Origin: Acetanaerobacterium elongatum
Lineage (GTDB): Bacteria > Bacillota > Clostridia > Oscillospirales > Ruminococcaceae
Reading direction: 5' to 3'
NCBI RefSeq assembly: GCF_900103835.1
Contig: NZ_FNID01000013.1
Location: 1 to 64,000, forward strand
DNA: 64,000 nucleotides
Shown: piece after piece, positions 52,560 through 62,043 of the stretch
How positions within the stretch are numbered: the stretch's first letter is position 1
How the letters are laid out: every line of letters starts with the position of its first letter
Made by a program: the position numbers and the translations under genes
Notes under the pieces: model-generated
Databases searched by the model: none
Told to the model about the DNA's origin: nothing
What the model saw: the letters and a program-made list of their open reading frames with translations, nothing else

Positions 52560-54141
52560 CATCATCATCTCCCTTTAGCCAAGTTCTAAGCAGCTGCGCT
52601 GCAATATCCGGGTTATCACTAGAGAAGGATTGTATCTCTCGCTTCAATGCCATCTCTTTGGTTTCGGCAACCTCCAGCTTTGCTACACTTACATCCGGTT
52701 TGGGCTGTTGAATACCCAACTGATCTTCCGGAGACTGCTTACCAAAGTATTGGTTGATATCCTGTATTTGGGCACCCCCTGCAGCAACCATATCCATCAG
52801 ATCCCGCTTGCGCCTGTGGTTACGAGCTAAAAGGGTGATGACGATTATAAGCAGAATTGCTAAAGCCAGTACCGCGATACCGACAATCAGTATCATGTTT
52901 GTATTCAGCTGCGGGGTGATGACATTCTGATCCTGGAACTTCATGTTCACAATGTTCACGTTGGCCGGTTCAACACCGGCAGCCATGGCAACCGCGCTCT
53001 GCAGGCTTGTGCGCTCTTCATCGGTCATTACCTCCCGGTTTATCATCACCGAAATGGTAACCGCCTTGCGCTCAGCCCCGTTTTTTTCCTTTTGTGTTTT
53101 GATATAGCTAACCAAATAATCAACGCTGCGAGAACCGCTGGCGCTGTTACTGCCGCTGGAACCAACCACGTTAGGATAGGTTGGTACCTCGGCGTTGTTT
53201 TCAACCCCGGCTACTCCGCCCTGATTACCCTCGGTTTGCTGTGCCGAGCTGGTTTCTTCATGGCTTATAATGCCGCCGATATCGTTGGAGGGCACGTAGC
53301 TCATCTCTTCAGAGATCATCTTGTTATAATCAAGAACAGCGGTAACGGCAACCGAAACGTTATTGGTGCCGAACGGGCCTTTCAATATTTCCAGAGCCTT
53401 TTGCTTTAGGCTATCTTCAACCTGTCGCTCATAAGAAAGCTTTAACTTGTTGGTCTCGCCGCTCTCTTCATCATTTGCGGTAAGCAGTTTGCCGTTATTG
53501 TCTAAAACAGAAACATTTTCAACCTTAAGGCCGGTAACGCTGTTGGCTATCAGTGACTCTATGCCCTTCACCTGAGCAGATGTCAGTTCATACCCCGGAT
53601 ACATGTCCACTTTGGCAGAGGCTTTGGTATCAACCTTCTCCTCGGTAAGCACATAATCGTTGTTATCCGCTGGCGCTATATTTACACTGGCATCTTTAAC
53701 ACCCGGGATGGTCTTTATTGAGGAACGGATATTTTCCTCGGTTTGAAAACGTAAGTATTGGTTCTGTTCAAACTGCGTACTTGTAAAGCCTACCTTAGAA
53801 GCGAAGATGTTATAGTTAACCTTATCCTTCGGGTAACCGGCGATGGAAAGCTTCATCAGAACCTCTGATTCACGCTTTTTCGGAACCTTGATAGCCCCTC
53901 CGTTATCTACCTGAACATCCACGTTCATTTCCTGCAGCATGGAGACAACCTCACTGCTCTGGGCAGCGTCTAGACCGCTGGAAATAACAACGTAATCGTC
54001 GATATTCAGAATCAAAGTAATAGCGGCAGCCAGTACAGCTATTCCACCGAGAACCGAAAAGAATATTATCTTTTGTTTTTTGCTCTGCTTATTCCAAAAT
54101 TCTTTTGCAGAGGCAAGTATCTTTTTAAGCTGTTCTTCCAT
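52546..54141 (-). CDS. fliF: flagellar MS-ring protein FliF
   Basis: A 531-residue membrane-ring protein with one membrane helix near residue 25 and another near 430. The periplasmic ring-building domains lie between them (QYLRFQTEENIRSSIKTIPG and VKDASVNIAPADN). The cytoplasmic tail that binds FliG ends with AAQLLRTWLKGD. It is the fourth gene of the operon after flgB, flgC and fliE. Confidence 0.96.
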   Translation of the reverse strand: MEEQLKKILASAKEFWNKQSKKQKIIFFSVLGGIAVLAAAITLILNIDDYVVISSGLDAAQSSEVVSMLQEMNVDVQVDNGGAIKVPKKRESEVLMKLSIAGYPKDKVNYNIFASKVGFTSTQFEQNQYLRFQTEENIRSSIKTIPGVKDASVNIAPADNNDYVLTEEKVDTKASAKVDMYPGYELTSAQVKGIESLIANSVTGLKVENVSVLDNNGKLLTANDEESGETNKLKLSYERQVEDSLKQKALEILKGPFGTNNVSVAVTAVLDYNKMISEEMSYVPSNDIGGIISHEETSSAQQTEGNQGGVAGVENNAEVPTYPNVVGSSGSNSASGSRSVDYLVSYIKTQKEKNGAERKAVTISVMINREVMTDEERTSLQSAVAMAAGVEPANVNIVNMKFQDQNVITPQLNTNMILIVGIAVLALAILLIIVITLLARNHRRKRDLMDMVAAGGAQIQDINQYFGKQSPEDQLGIQQPKPDVSVAKLEVAETKEMALKREIQSFSSDNPDIAAQLLRTWLKGDDDDGHY

Positions 54142-54193
54142 ACGCTTTCCCCAACTGTTTCATAAAATACTGTGCAAAAGAGCATACCGACAG

Positions 54194-54508
54194 CTATACA
54201 CCCATATTCATAATCTCTTTATAACTGTCAAGCATCTTATTCCTTACAGACTGAAGCAGTTCAATAGAGAGATACGCCTTTTCCTGGTTAATCTGAAGAT
54301 CGTGCAGATTATCGGAATTTCCGATGGTAAGGTTATAAGCATCCGTATTTTCGGCGGCACTGGTTTCCTTTACGTTTTTTATGGCATCCTGCAATATGCT
54401 TGAAAACGAAAACTGTTCTTCCCCAGATGCAGGCGCAGATTTGGCTATTTTGCCAACCTCTGAAATACCATTCATAGGGGTAATGGGTGTAATTGGAACA
54501 ATAAACAT
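54194..54508 (-). CDS. fliE: flagellar hook-basal body complex protein FliE
   Basis: A 104-residue MS-ring/rod junction protein, with FSSILQDAIKNVKETSAAE and the conserved C-terminal ELLQSVRNKMLDSYKEIMNM. The first 35 residues are low complexity. It lies between flgC and fliF. Confidence 0.93.
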   Translation of the reverse strand: MFIVPITPITPMNGISEVGKIAKSAPASGEEQFSFSSILQDAIKNVKETSAAENTDAYNLTIGNSDNLHDLQINQEKAYLSIELLQSVRNKMLDSYKEIMNMGV

Positions 54509-54547
54509 ATCTTTTTCCCCGTTCTATTCTTTATAATCTGTTCATTC

Positions 54548-54985
54548 TTACTTGCCTATGTTAAGTGCGGAAGTAGCCATAGCTTTTAAAGCGTTTAAAG
54601 CTGTAATGTTAGCATCATAGGCCGTGGATGCCGACATTAAATCAAGCATCTCTTCTGTTGTATTGACATTGGGCATCATCACATACCCATCCTCATTTGC
54701 ATCGGGGTGTTTGGGGTTATAGACTGCCGTAAACGGAGTGGTATCTTCAACAACCTCGCTCACGCGAACCCCGCCGACAATGGAATTTTGCATCTTATCA
54801 GCAAGAACGTTTTTAAACGAGGCGTTCTTCTGCTCTTCCAGTACTACAAGCCTTCTTTTATAAGGGCCGCCGTCGGCTGTTTTAGTGGTGGTGGAGTTTG
54901 CAATGTTTTGCGAAATTATATCCATACGGAATTTCTGTGCAGTTAGTGCGGAACCGGAAATATTTAAAGCGCTCAGAAATGACAT
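54548..54985 (-). CDS. flgC: flagellar proximal rod protein FlgC
   Basis: A 145-residue rod protein. The N-terminal motif KFRMDIISQNIANSTTTKTADG and the C-terminal EEMLDLMSASTAYDANITAL helix match FlgC. Second gene of the operon. Confidence 0.95.
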   Translation of the reverse strand: MSFLSALNISGSALTAQKFRMDIISQNIANSTTTKTADGGPYKRRLVVLEEQKNASFKNVLADKMQNSIVGGVRVSEVVEDTTPFTAVYNPKHPDANEDGYVMMPNVNTTEEMLDLMSASTAYDANITALNALKAMATSALNIGK

Positions 54986-55045
54986 TTTAACCGATCCTTT
55001 CTGGAAACTATTTAAGTTTTAATCTTTATTACGAACCATTCTGAA

Positions 55046-55414
55046 TTATTTTCTTCCCTCGGAGATAACATGCTCAAGGCTGTTGAACCGATAGTTCATC
55101 TTACTCTGCAGGTAATCGAACTGTATCTGTGCTCTTAGCAGTTCAAGGTTTTCCTTCTCCGGGTCTACATTATTGCCATCCTCACGCATGGAGGTTGCGG
55201 TATCTTCTTTTACGGTAGCCTGAATTTGGGGGTAAAGTTTATCGTCATTCGAACCGATAAGCTTTTTAAACACAGTTTCAAAACCAACATACTTTGCTTT
55301 ATATCCGGGAGTTTCAACATTCGCGAGATTTTGCATGGTTACAAGCTGTTTTGTCCAAACAGCATCCATACTTTGCTGCAGCAGATTAAAGGATGTTCCG
55401 CCTAATAAACTCAT
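55046..55414 (-). CDS. flgB: flagellar proximal rod protein FlgB
   Basis: A 122-residue rod protein, with LVTMQNLANVETPGYKAKYV at residues about 24-43 and a C-terminal LLRAQIQFDYLQSKMNYRFN helix. The ATG at 55414 follows GGAGGAACTGAC; a longer frame has no ribosome binding site. First gene of the 26-kb flagellar operon. Confidence 0.95.
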   Translation of the reverse strand: MSLLGGTSFNLLQQSMDAVWTKQLVTMQNLANVETPGYKAKYVGFETVFKKLIGSNDDKLYPQIQATVKEDTATSMREDGNNVDPEKENLELLRAQIQFDYLQSKMNYRFNSLEHVISEGRK

Positions 55415-56051
55415 GTCAGTTCCTCCGTCTTGTTTATTTTTATATTTATGTCTCAAGTACTAAAAAATGCGCTATTACAAGCAATGAGCCTTATACTATA
55501 TATTAATATTTACAGTTTTGCTTGCCCATAAAGCTAAAAAGCACCAAGATACCAACTGAATAGACATAAGTCAGTACCCTAGTGTTTAAATCTTATATAT
55601 GTGTATAAATACTTTGAGGACGCTGCGACAAAATGATTCAAACTGCTCAAATGCATAATCATAAAAACCTCAATACTGCGACGTCTAGAATAAAATAAAA
55701 ATACTATATAGTGGAAATCGTTTTATGATTGATACTATATATATGCTACACGAATTTTCGCGAAAAGTCAATAAAATACTTCATTTTTATTAAAATTTTG
55801 GATAAATATTATGAAAAGAATATTCTCTCTCGTAAATTCGGCATCGTTATATTCTTAACTACTTTTTTCGACATATTTTCGCTGTTTTTTAATATAATAT
55901 TTAACAATAAACCAATAAAATCCATGAAGAAATATTTAGATAACTGCTAAAGTTTTAACGTTTGTGAACGATAAAAAATATAAGGAATATAATAGGTTTT
56001 TTTAAGCTAATACAATGCTATGCCGTATATTCGGCGGATGGGGGCATTTTT
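55415..56051. promoter_or_regulatory. AT-rich divergent control region flgB/flgM
   Basis: A 637-nt gap without a convincing gene. Compared with the flanking genes it is far richer in A and T. The decamer ATACTATATA occurs three times (55493, 55701, 55732), each giving TATATAGTAT on the other strand. It must hold the promoter of the large flgB operon (minus) and of flgM (plus). A short plus-strand frame at 55729-55950 has no ribosome binding site and looks random. Confidence 0.5.
56003..56029 (+). promoter_or_regulatory. possible sigma-D (sigma-28) promoter of flgM
   Basis: TAAG (56003-56006), 15 nt, then GCCGTATA (56022-56029): close to the sigma-28 consensus TAAA-N15-GCCGATAA at the -35 box and the GCCG half of -10, with deviations in the second half. 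It ends about 22 nt before the flgM ATG. Confidence 0.4.
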
Positions 56052-56363
56052 ATGGTTATTCAGCGCTTTGATTCTGCTCAATTTTATAAAAACTACGCTG
56101 CTAATTCCAATTCGAAAGGGACCGAAAAGGTTGTTGAAAGCAAGGGTGGTACCGATCGGCTGGATAGGCTTGAGTTATCTTCCAATGCTGCACAGGCAAA
56201 ATCCGCTTTTCTTACACGTTCTATTGCTGCAGAAGTAAATGAAAACACATCCATAGAAAGATTAAGTGCGATTAAGCAAAGTATTGCGGATGGCACTTAC
56301 AGAGTATCCTCTTCGGTTATTGCCTCGGCGTTGCTGAGCGGTGGATGCCCGGGTATTGAATAA
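56052..56363 (+). CDS. flgM: anti-sigma factor FlgM
   Basis: A 103-residue protein whose C-terminal half (RLSAIKQSIADGTYRVSSSVIASALL) is the SigD-binding region of FlgM; the N-terminal part is hydrophilic and disordered. It holds SigD inactive until exported through the completed hook. GGGGGC precedes the ATG. First gene of the plus-strand late operon. Confidence 0.88.
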   Translation: MVIQRFDSAQFYKNYAANSNSKGTEKVVESKGGTDRLDRLELSSNAAQAKSAFLTRSIAAEVNENTSIERLSAIKQSIADGTYRVSSSVIASALLSGGCPGIE

Positions 56364-56405
56364 TAAAGGTTACATGAAATCCAAGAAAGGATTTGGGCTT
56401 TATCT

Positions 56406-56888
56406 ATGAGCAAATTTGATGTGTTTTACCCCGTATTGGATGAATGTCTTGTTTTTTATGGAAATATGCTGGATTTTGAAAACAATAAATACGATGTTAT
56501 TGTTCAAAAGGATATCCCACAATTAGAAGCCATGCTTAAAACCGAGCAGGCAATGATCATGCAATCTAATGCCCTCGAACGCCACCGGATTGAGATACAG
56601 AATAATTTAGGATACGACGGTTATACGCTGCTGGAAATGGCCGAACAATCCGATGGTGAAGATTGCGAGAAATTGAAGGGCTACCGCGAAAGGCTGTTAA
56701 AAGCACTTTATGAAATCAAAAGTATAAACAGCAAGAGCATGGAACTGATTGAAACAAGACTGCGGACATCTGAAAAACGACTTGAGTATTCCGGTTATGT
56801 GCAGGATATGCACACCTACGACGGTACCGGAACCGTTTCTGAAAATAATGCAGGCATTAACAAAAGCTTAATTACAAAATCGGTATAA
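56406..56888 (+). CDS. flgN: flagellar export chaperone FlgN
   Basis: A 160-residue helical protein in the position and of the size of FlgN, which keeps FlgK and FlgL soluble before export. Helical heptads are seen around QKDIPQLEAMLKTEQAMIMQ. FlgK and FlgL follow directly, supporting the call; sequence alone is weakly diagnostic. Confidence 0.8.
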   Translation: MSKFDVFYPVLDECLVFYGNMLDFENNKYDVIVQKDIPQLEAMLKTEQAMIMQSNALERHRIEIQNNLGYDGYTLLEMAEQSDGEDCEKLKGYRERLLKALYEIKSINSKSMELIETRLRTSEKRLEYSGYVQDMHTYDGTGTVSENNAGINKSLITKSV

Positions 56889-56923
56889 CTGGTTTGCCGA
56901 AAGTCGGCTGAAGGGAGTTTGCT

Positions 56924-58432
56924 ATGCGTCCAACATTTTTAGGCTTTGAGGCGGCAAGATCAGGATTGGTTGCAAGCCAGAAAGCACTTGATATCACCGG
57001 AAACAACGTTGCCAATATACATACCGAGGGCTATACCCGTCAGCGAGTTGATTTGGTTTCTATGGCGTTTTCGGGTTCAGCAAATCGTTATTCTACCGGT
57101 ACTACCCTTGCCGGACAAGGTGTATATATTGCCGGTGTAAGCCAGTGCCGCGACCCGATTCTTGATGCTCGCTACCGTGAGCAGTCTACCTATGTGGGTA
57201 GCCTTGAAACCCAGAACACCGCTTATACCGATTTGGAGAACCTATTTGACGACGTTACCTCTTCCGGCCTTCAGGATGGAATGTCCAAGTTACTGGCTCA
57301 GCTTCAGTCTGTATCAGGCAACTCGGATAAGGCTGAGGTTGCCAATAACGTACTTACAGCTGCTAAAAATGTTGTGCAGCTTATCAACTCTTATAACTCC
57401 AAACTCGACCAGCTGGAAGCACGGAATAAAACCGGGCTTGACAGCTGTGTTAATGATGTAAACTCTATTCTTCAGAAACTCGGAGCCCTTAACTCTCAGA
57501 TAAAGGATGCCTGCCTTGCCAACAGCACAACCGACCCGATTACCGGCGACAGACGCATTCTTGGCCCCTATGGCCCTAATGAACTGCTGGATGACCGAAA
57601 CCTGCTTTTAGACCAGCTATCCGCATATGGCGAAGTTGATGTGAAGAGCGAAAATGACGGAACCATTACCGTTACCTTCGGTGGTACGGTAGCAGTGAAG
57701 GATTCCAGATATGAAACTTTGAATCAGGTGAAGGATGCAGCCGGAAAAGACATCTTACAGTGGGGAACGTCTATGAAGACCTTTTCTTCTGATAGCGGTG
57801 CCATTACTGCCTATATTGATGTTATTGCTGGCAAAGGGGGGTATGCTTCGGGCGGAGAAAACCACTACGAGGGAATAGCCTATTACCGTGAAATATTAAA
57901 TTCGTTCACCGATACCTTTGCCAAACAATTCAACAATGCCAATAATGTAACCACTCCCCCTGCCCCCCGTGACTTATTTTCAATATCTGACGGTGCAACA
58001 AACTTTACCGCAGGGAATATACGAATCTCTGACAACTGGATGAATGATCCCAGCTATCTGGTAATCTCTGTGGATGGGGATAAACTTGCAAACGGTAATA
58101 CCCTAAAGATGATAAAGATGTTTGACGACTCTTTTGACTTTGGATCCTCTTCCTATACCGAGTTCAAGGGAACCTTTAAGGGGTATCTGATACATTTTCA
58201 AGGAAAACTGGGTAATCAGCAGAAATATATTAGCGGCATTAAGGATTCAACCTCCAGCGTTGCCATGGATTTGCTGGATCAACGGGACCAGATTTCGGCG
58301 GTATCAGAAAACGAGGAAGCCATTAATATGATGAAGTATCAGAAATCCTATAACGCCGCCGCGCGGGTAATTACCGCCATGGATGAGTGTTTGGATGTAA
58401 TTATCAACAAGATGGGGCGCGTTGGCTTGTAA
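56924..58432 (+). CDS. flgK: flagellar hook-associated protein FlgK
   Basis: A 502-residue junction protein between hook and filament. The N-terminal axial motif KALDITGNNVANIHTEGYTR and the C-terminal YQKSYNAAARVITAMDECLDVIINKMG are typical. AGGGAG precedes the ATG. Confidence 0.95.
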   Translation: MRPTFLGFEAARSGLVASQKALDITGNNVANIHTEGYTRQRVDLVSMAFSGSANRYSTGTTLAGQGVYIAGVSQCRDPILDARYREQSTYVGSLETQNTAYTDLENLFDDVTSSGLQDGMSKLLAQLQSVSGNSDKAEVANNVLTAAKNVVQLINSYNSKLDQLEARNKTGLDSCVNDVNSILQKLGALNSQIKDACLANSTTDPITGDRRILGPYGPNELLDDRNLLLDQLSAYGEVDVKSENDGTITVTFGGTVAVKDSRYETLNQVKDAAGKDILQWGTSMKTFSSDSGAITAYIDVIAGKGGYASGGENHYEGIAYYREILNSFTDTFAKQFNNANNVTTPPAPRDLFSISDGATNFTAGNIRISDNWMNDPSYLVISVDGDKLANGNTLKMIKMFDDSFDFGSSSYTEFKGTFKGYLIHFQGKLGNQQKYISGIKDSTSSVAMDLLDQRDQISAVSENEEAINMMKYQKSYNAAARVITAMDECLDVIINKMGRVGL

Positions 58433-58465
58433 TTATTTCTTTAGTTACTAAGGGAGGTTTTAGGG

Positions 58466-59449
58466 ATGAGAGTACCTGGAAGTATTACCAACCGCAGATA
58501 CATGAACAACTATAATAATAGCCTTGCACGACTCAACAAGCTCAGTGATAAGGTGTCCTCATGGAGAAAGTTTGATAAGGTTTCTGAAGATCCGACTGCT
58601 GCTGTCAACGCCTTTCTGGTACGGGATCAGATCGCCAAGAACGAGATGTATGAGACCAATTTGAAATCGGCAAAAGACCTTCTCTCTTCTGCCGAAACCT
58701 CTGCCACGAAGGTTGCCGGCAGCATAAAGTTGGCCTCCACCAATTTACTTAAGGCCATTAACGGCACCAATGCCACCAATAAAGAGGTTATGGCACAGCA
58801 GCTTGAAAATTACCGTGACGAAATTATCAAAACGATGAACAACAGCTTCTCCGGTCGCTATATCTTCAGTGGTACTAAAAATGAGGCACCCTTTACCTTG
58901 GGTGCTGATGGTATGTTGCTTTTCAACGGTCAGTCGGTTGCTACGGCCACATCCTCTGCCGATTTTCCTAGTAATAAATCAGTTTACATAGACATTGGTT
59001 TAGGAATGAAGTTCAATGGTTCAGGCGAGGTCGATCCCCAAACCGCACTCAAAATCTCTACCTCGGGCGTGGATTTCTTGGGGTTTGGTGTTGACGCCGA
59101 CGGGCTTGATAACAATATCTGCAATGAGCTTACAAAGGCGGCACAATTGTTGCGTCAGAACAATATTGATACCGATGAATGCAGAAAGTATGTAAAAAAG
59201 CTTGATGAACAGCATACTAAGGTGTTAACCGGAATAGCTGACTTGGGTAACCGTATCAATTATATTGATTATAATATTGAGCGATTGGATTCTGACACTC
59301 TTAACCTACAGCAAACCCAAAATAACCTTGAAGTTATCAACCCTGCCCAAGCCATTACCGATATGAAGACTGAGGAGCTTTCTTACAAGACCTGCCTTCA
59401 GATGGGATCACGGCTCATTCAAAATTCCCTTTTTGATTATCTTAAATAG
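58466..59449 (+). CDS. flgL: flagellar hook-associated protein FlgL
   Basis: A 327-residue flagellin-like HAP3 with the N-terminal RRYMNNYNNSLARLNKLSDKV helix (begins RVPGSIT) and a C-terminal LEVINPAQAITDMKTEELSY helix. The middle keeps FSGRYIFSGTKNEAPF. It follows flgK after 33 nt with GGGAGG upstream. Confidence 0.93.
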   Translation: MRVPGSITNRRYMNNYNNSLARLNKLSDKVSSWRKFDKVSEDPTAAVNAFLVRDQIAKNEMYETNLKSAKDLLSSAETSATKVAGSIKLASTNLLKAINGTNATNKEVMAQQLENYRDEIIKTMNNSFSGRYIFSGTKNEAPFTLGADGMLLFNGQSVATATSSADFPSNKSVYIDIGLGMKFNGSGEVDPQTALKISTSGVDFLGFGVDADGLDNNICNELTKAAQLLRQNNIDTDECRKYVKKLDEQHTKVLTGIADLGNRINYIDYNIERLDSDTLNLQQTQNNLEVINPAQAITDMKTEELSYKTCLQMGSRLIQNSLFDYLK

Positions 59450-59497
59450 CTAGTATCATGGCTTTTAAATATAATCATTTATAAGCGTGGTGTTATT

Positions 59498-60118
59498 ATG
59501 CAGTTAATTAAGATTACCTCTATTCCGATTTCAATTGAGATTAAGACAACCCGGGCACAGCTGAAGAATACTTCGCAGCAGGATGGCGTAGGCCCCAAAC
59601 TGTCTTTTTCGCGTAATAAGGGCGGGCTACAGCTCACCTCCGACCCCATACGCTTAAATATAGACAGTACTGAGATGCGAAAGAGTGTAGGTTACCAAAC
59701 CACTCAGGATCTGAACAAGAGTTACGCACAGGATGGAATAAGAATTGCCTACGAGGCTACTGCACAATATGTGGATGAGGGTAATTATTTATCGGACACA
59801 CCCGCTTCGCAAAACCCTATTCCGGATATTGCAATGAATTACTTCAACCGCGATATTGAAACCATGCTTGCCTTTATCCCCTCGCAGGCACCCAATATGA
59901 GCTGGGACGGCGGTACTCTGAACATACAATACACAGCCGACAAACTGAATTTTGATTGGGAAATCTCTCACCCACAGTTTGAGTTTATCCCCCCGAAGAT
60001 TGAGCTTACCGTGCTGCAGATGCCAAAGGTAATTATTGAATACCTTGGCGGGCCTATCTATGTACCCCCGAGCGCAAACCCGAACTATGAACCAACTTCC
60101 TTTGACGCAGAAGCCTAA
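59498..60118 (+). CDS. DUF6470 (YviE-like) protein
   Basis: A 206-residue hydrophilic protein of the YviE/DUF6470 type, always found between flgL and fliW in Firmicutes. LNIDSTEMRKSVGYQTTQDL and the C-terminal QFEFIPPKIELTVLQMPKV strand region are the better conserved parts. There is no membrane segment. Function unknown; the location suggests a filament-assembly role. Confidence 0.75.
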   Translation: MQLIKITSIPISIEIKTTRAQLKNTSQQDGVGPKLSFSRNKGGLQLTSDPIRLNIDSTEMRKSVGYQTTQDLNKSYAQDGIRIAYEATAQYVDEGNYLSDTPASQNPIPDIAMNYFNRDIETMLAFIPSQAPNMSWDGGTLNIQYTADKLNFDWEISHPQFEFIPPKIELTVLQMPKVIIEYLGGPIYVPPSANPNYEPTSFDAEA

Positions 60119-60192
60119 ACTATGATATAATTATACTATTATAAACGGTGCTTTTTCGGCACCGTTTTAAACTATAAAGGGAGTGGTGTCTT

Positions 60193-60627
60193 GTGCTGAT
60201 AAAAACCAGGGACTTTGGTGAATTGGAAATCAATGAAAAGGATATTATCTGTTTTCCAAAAGGTATACCCGCATTTGAAAATCTCACCCGGTATGTTTTA
60301 ATTAACTATCCGCACGAAAACATTGCCCCGATGTGGCTTCAATCGGTGGACGACAGCTCGCTGTGCTTTATTGTTTTCGACCCTTTTTTATATGTTGCGG
60401 ATTATGAACCTGTTATATCACATAGTGACAGAAGCGAACTGAAATGTGAGAACACTGAAGACCTGCGATATCTTGTTATTGCCGTGATACCGGAAGATAT
60501 GACACAAACCACCATTAATTTAAAAAGCCCCTTGGTAATCAATATCCGAAACAACCTTGCCATCCAAGCAGTATTGGAAGCGGATTATCTGATAAGATAT
60601 CCCCTGTTTGCCGAAAAGGGGGTTTGA
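60193..60627 (+). CDS. fliW: flagellar assembly factor FliW
   Basis: A 144-residue beta-barrel protein that binds flagellin or CsrA and so links flagellin level to its translation. Recognised by ICFPKGIPAFENLTRYVLIN, the SLCFIVFDPF segment and NLKSPLVINIRNNLAIQAVL. The GTG at 60193 follows GGGAGTGG. It is 3 nt upstream of csrA. Confidence 0.94.
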   Translation: MLIKTRDFGELEINEKDIICFPKGIPAFENLTRYVLINYPHENIAPMWLQSVDDSSLCFIVFDPFLYVADYEPVISHSDRSELKCENTEDLRYLVIAVIPEDMTQTTINLKSPLVINIRNNLAIQAVLEADYLIRYPLFAEKGV

Positions 60628-60630
60628 GAA

Positions 60631-60873
60631 ATGCTTGTTATCTCCAGAAAGATTAACGAGGGCATTGTAATTGGTGAAAATATAGAACTGGTTATCGTTG
60701 ACATTACGGGCGATAAGGTTAAGCTTGGAATTAATGCTCCCCGTGAGATACGTGTTATACGCAATGAGCTTCTGCAAACCGAACAGGTAAACCGTGAGGC
60801 CGCAACCCCTAAGGCGGCGGTTGTTACTAAAGACCTGATCAGTTTATTTGGCAAGGCACCCAAGAAGCCTTAA
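60631..60873 (+). CDS. csrA: carbon storage regulator CsrA
   Basis: An 80-residue RNA-binding regulator, [20 protein letters not shown] then [18 protein letters not shown], the CsrA core (about 1-55), with an extended C-terminal tail of about 20 residues, slightly longer than the usual 61-74. It represses hag-type flagellin translation and is antagonised by FliW, the gene just upstream. The flagellin gene itself is not in the window. Confidence 0.96.
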   Translation: MLVISRKINEGIVIGENIELVIVDITGDKVKLGINAPREIRVIRNELLQTEQVNREAATPKAAVVTKDLISLFGKAPKKP

Positions 60874-60884
60874 ATAATATTTTA

Positions 60885-60926
60885 GCCAGCGGTATGAGGT
60901 CTATTCTACCGCTGGCACTACTTTTT
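60885..60926 (+). terminator. terminator of the flgM-csrA operon
   Basis: GCCAGCGGTA/TACCGCTGGC (60885-60894 with 60907-60916), followed by ACTACTTTTTG. Confidence 0.8.
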
Positions 60927-60952
60927 GTATTTAAATAGGATGGGTGCAGGAT

Positions 60953-61537
60953 ATGAGTAAACAACTAAAGGATATGACAAACGAAGAACTGTGGCAGCTC
61001 TTCCCTATTATATTAACAGAGCATAATCCCGTCTGGGCTAAAGATTATCAAGATGAAAGCAGGCTGTTGATTCAAGCTATTGGCACGAAGAATATCACCA
61101 GAATCAGTCATATTGGGAGCACCTCAATTAAAGGCATTATGGCAAAACCTACTGTAGACATCCTTCTTGAAATATCCAATGGTACAGACGAACATGGACT
61201 TATATCAGTGATGGAGCATAACGGTTATATCTACTGCCCGCAGCCGGATAATCCGGCCCCCCACATGATGTTTATGAAGGGTTATACCCCAAATGGCTTT
61301 GCTGAAAAGGTATATCATGTGCATGTGCGCTACCCCGACGATTGGGATGAGCTTTATTTTAGAGATTACCTGAATGATAACCCTTCAGAGGCAGCCGAAT
61401 ACGAAAAGCTTAAAAAGGAACTGCAGCAACAATTTACACATAATCGTGATGGATATACCAACGCTAAAACTGAATTTGTAAATCACGTTACTACTTTAGC
61501 CAGAAAAGTTTTGGGTGAAAAATATAAAATCCGTTAA
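60953..61537 (+). CDS. GrpB-family (UPF0157) nucleotidyltransferase-like protein
   Basis: About 194 residues of the GrpB/UPF0157 family. The motif RISHIGSTSIKGIMAKPTVDILLEI near residue 45 is the nucleotidyltransferase-type GSTxxxG...PxxDI core, with His and Tyr residues following (HVHVRYPDDWDE). Some members fuse to CoaE. The substrate is unknown. The start is between a GTG at 60944 and the ATG at 60953; both fit the GG-rich upstream region. Confidence 0.8.
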   Translation: MSKQLKDMTNEELWQLFPIILTEHNPVWAKDYQDESRLLIQAIGTKNITRISHIGSTSIKGIMAKPTVDILLEISNGTDEHGLISVMEHNGYIYCPQPDNPAPHMMFMKGYTPNGFAEKVYHVHVRYPDDWDELYFRDYLNDNPSEAAEYEKLKKELQQQFTHNRDGYTNAKTEFVNHVTTLARKVLGEKYKIR

Positions 61538-61661
61538 GCTTTTGGAATATTTTGATATATTATAAACTTTTACTCCTCTTGAGTATATTTTGCGGTCTTG
61601 TTCAAAAAATAGAATAAAGCACTGAATGAACATGTGCAAAAATTTTCAGGAGGTTTGAGTT

Positions 61662-61928
61662 TTGAAAAAATATATGTTGCCTATCGCTTTGGTTGCCTGC
61701 TTGCTAATGCTTGCATCTTGCCGAGCTAATGTAGGCGGTAATAACACATCATCACCGGCTGCTACCTCTCCCGGCTCACCGGGCGCTTCTTCCGGCGGTG
61801 TTGTTTCAAATGTTGTATCCGGTGTTACCTCGGGAGTATCTTCTACCGTGAGTGAGGTAAAGCAGAGCTTCTCTTCCATGACATCCAATACCAGCTCGAT
61901 GGCTTCATCTGCTACTCAGTCAAAATAA
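61662..61928 (+). CDS. small Ser-rich lipoprotein
   Basis: An 88-residue protein with a signal peptide (KKYMLPIALVACLLMLASC) whose lipobox LASC places the modified Cys at about residue 20. The mature part is extremely rich in Ser, Gly, Thr and Val with SGVSSTVSEV-type repeats. The start is TTG at 61662, with AGGAGG about 10 nt upstream. No function can be given. Confidence 0.8.
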   Translation: MKKYMLPIALVACLLMLASCRANVGGNNTSSPAATSPGSPGASSGGVVSNVVSGVTSGVSSTVSEVKQSFSSMTSNTSSMASSATQSK

Positions 61929-61933
61929 GTTAC

Positions 61934-61986
61934 AACTAAAGATGCCGCAGTTTCTGTGGCATCTTTAGTTGTTTGGCTCTTTTTTT
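61934..61986. terminator. terminator after the lipoprotein gene
   Basis: Thirteen-base perfect arms AACTAAAGATGCC/GGCATCTTTAGTT (61934-61946 with 61958-61970), followed by a T-rich stretch on the plus strand that includes CTCTTTTTTTAG. Confidence 0.85.
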
Positions 61987-62043
61987 AGCTCTATTTGCTG
62001 TCTACCACAACATTTATTATAGAGCCTTTTGGTATTATCAGTT

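Noticed and set aside
55415-55640. Cyclic di-GMP riboswitch ahead of flgB
   Set aside because: No GEMM-type conserved bulges or tetraloop receptor seen on either strand.
55729-55950. 73-codon plus-strand frame in the flgB/flgM gap
   Set aside because: Phe/Ile/Lys-rich translation of AT-rich DNA, no ribosome binding site.
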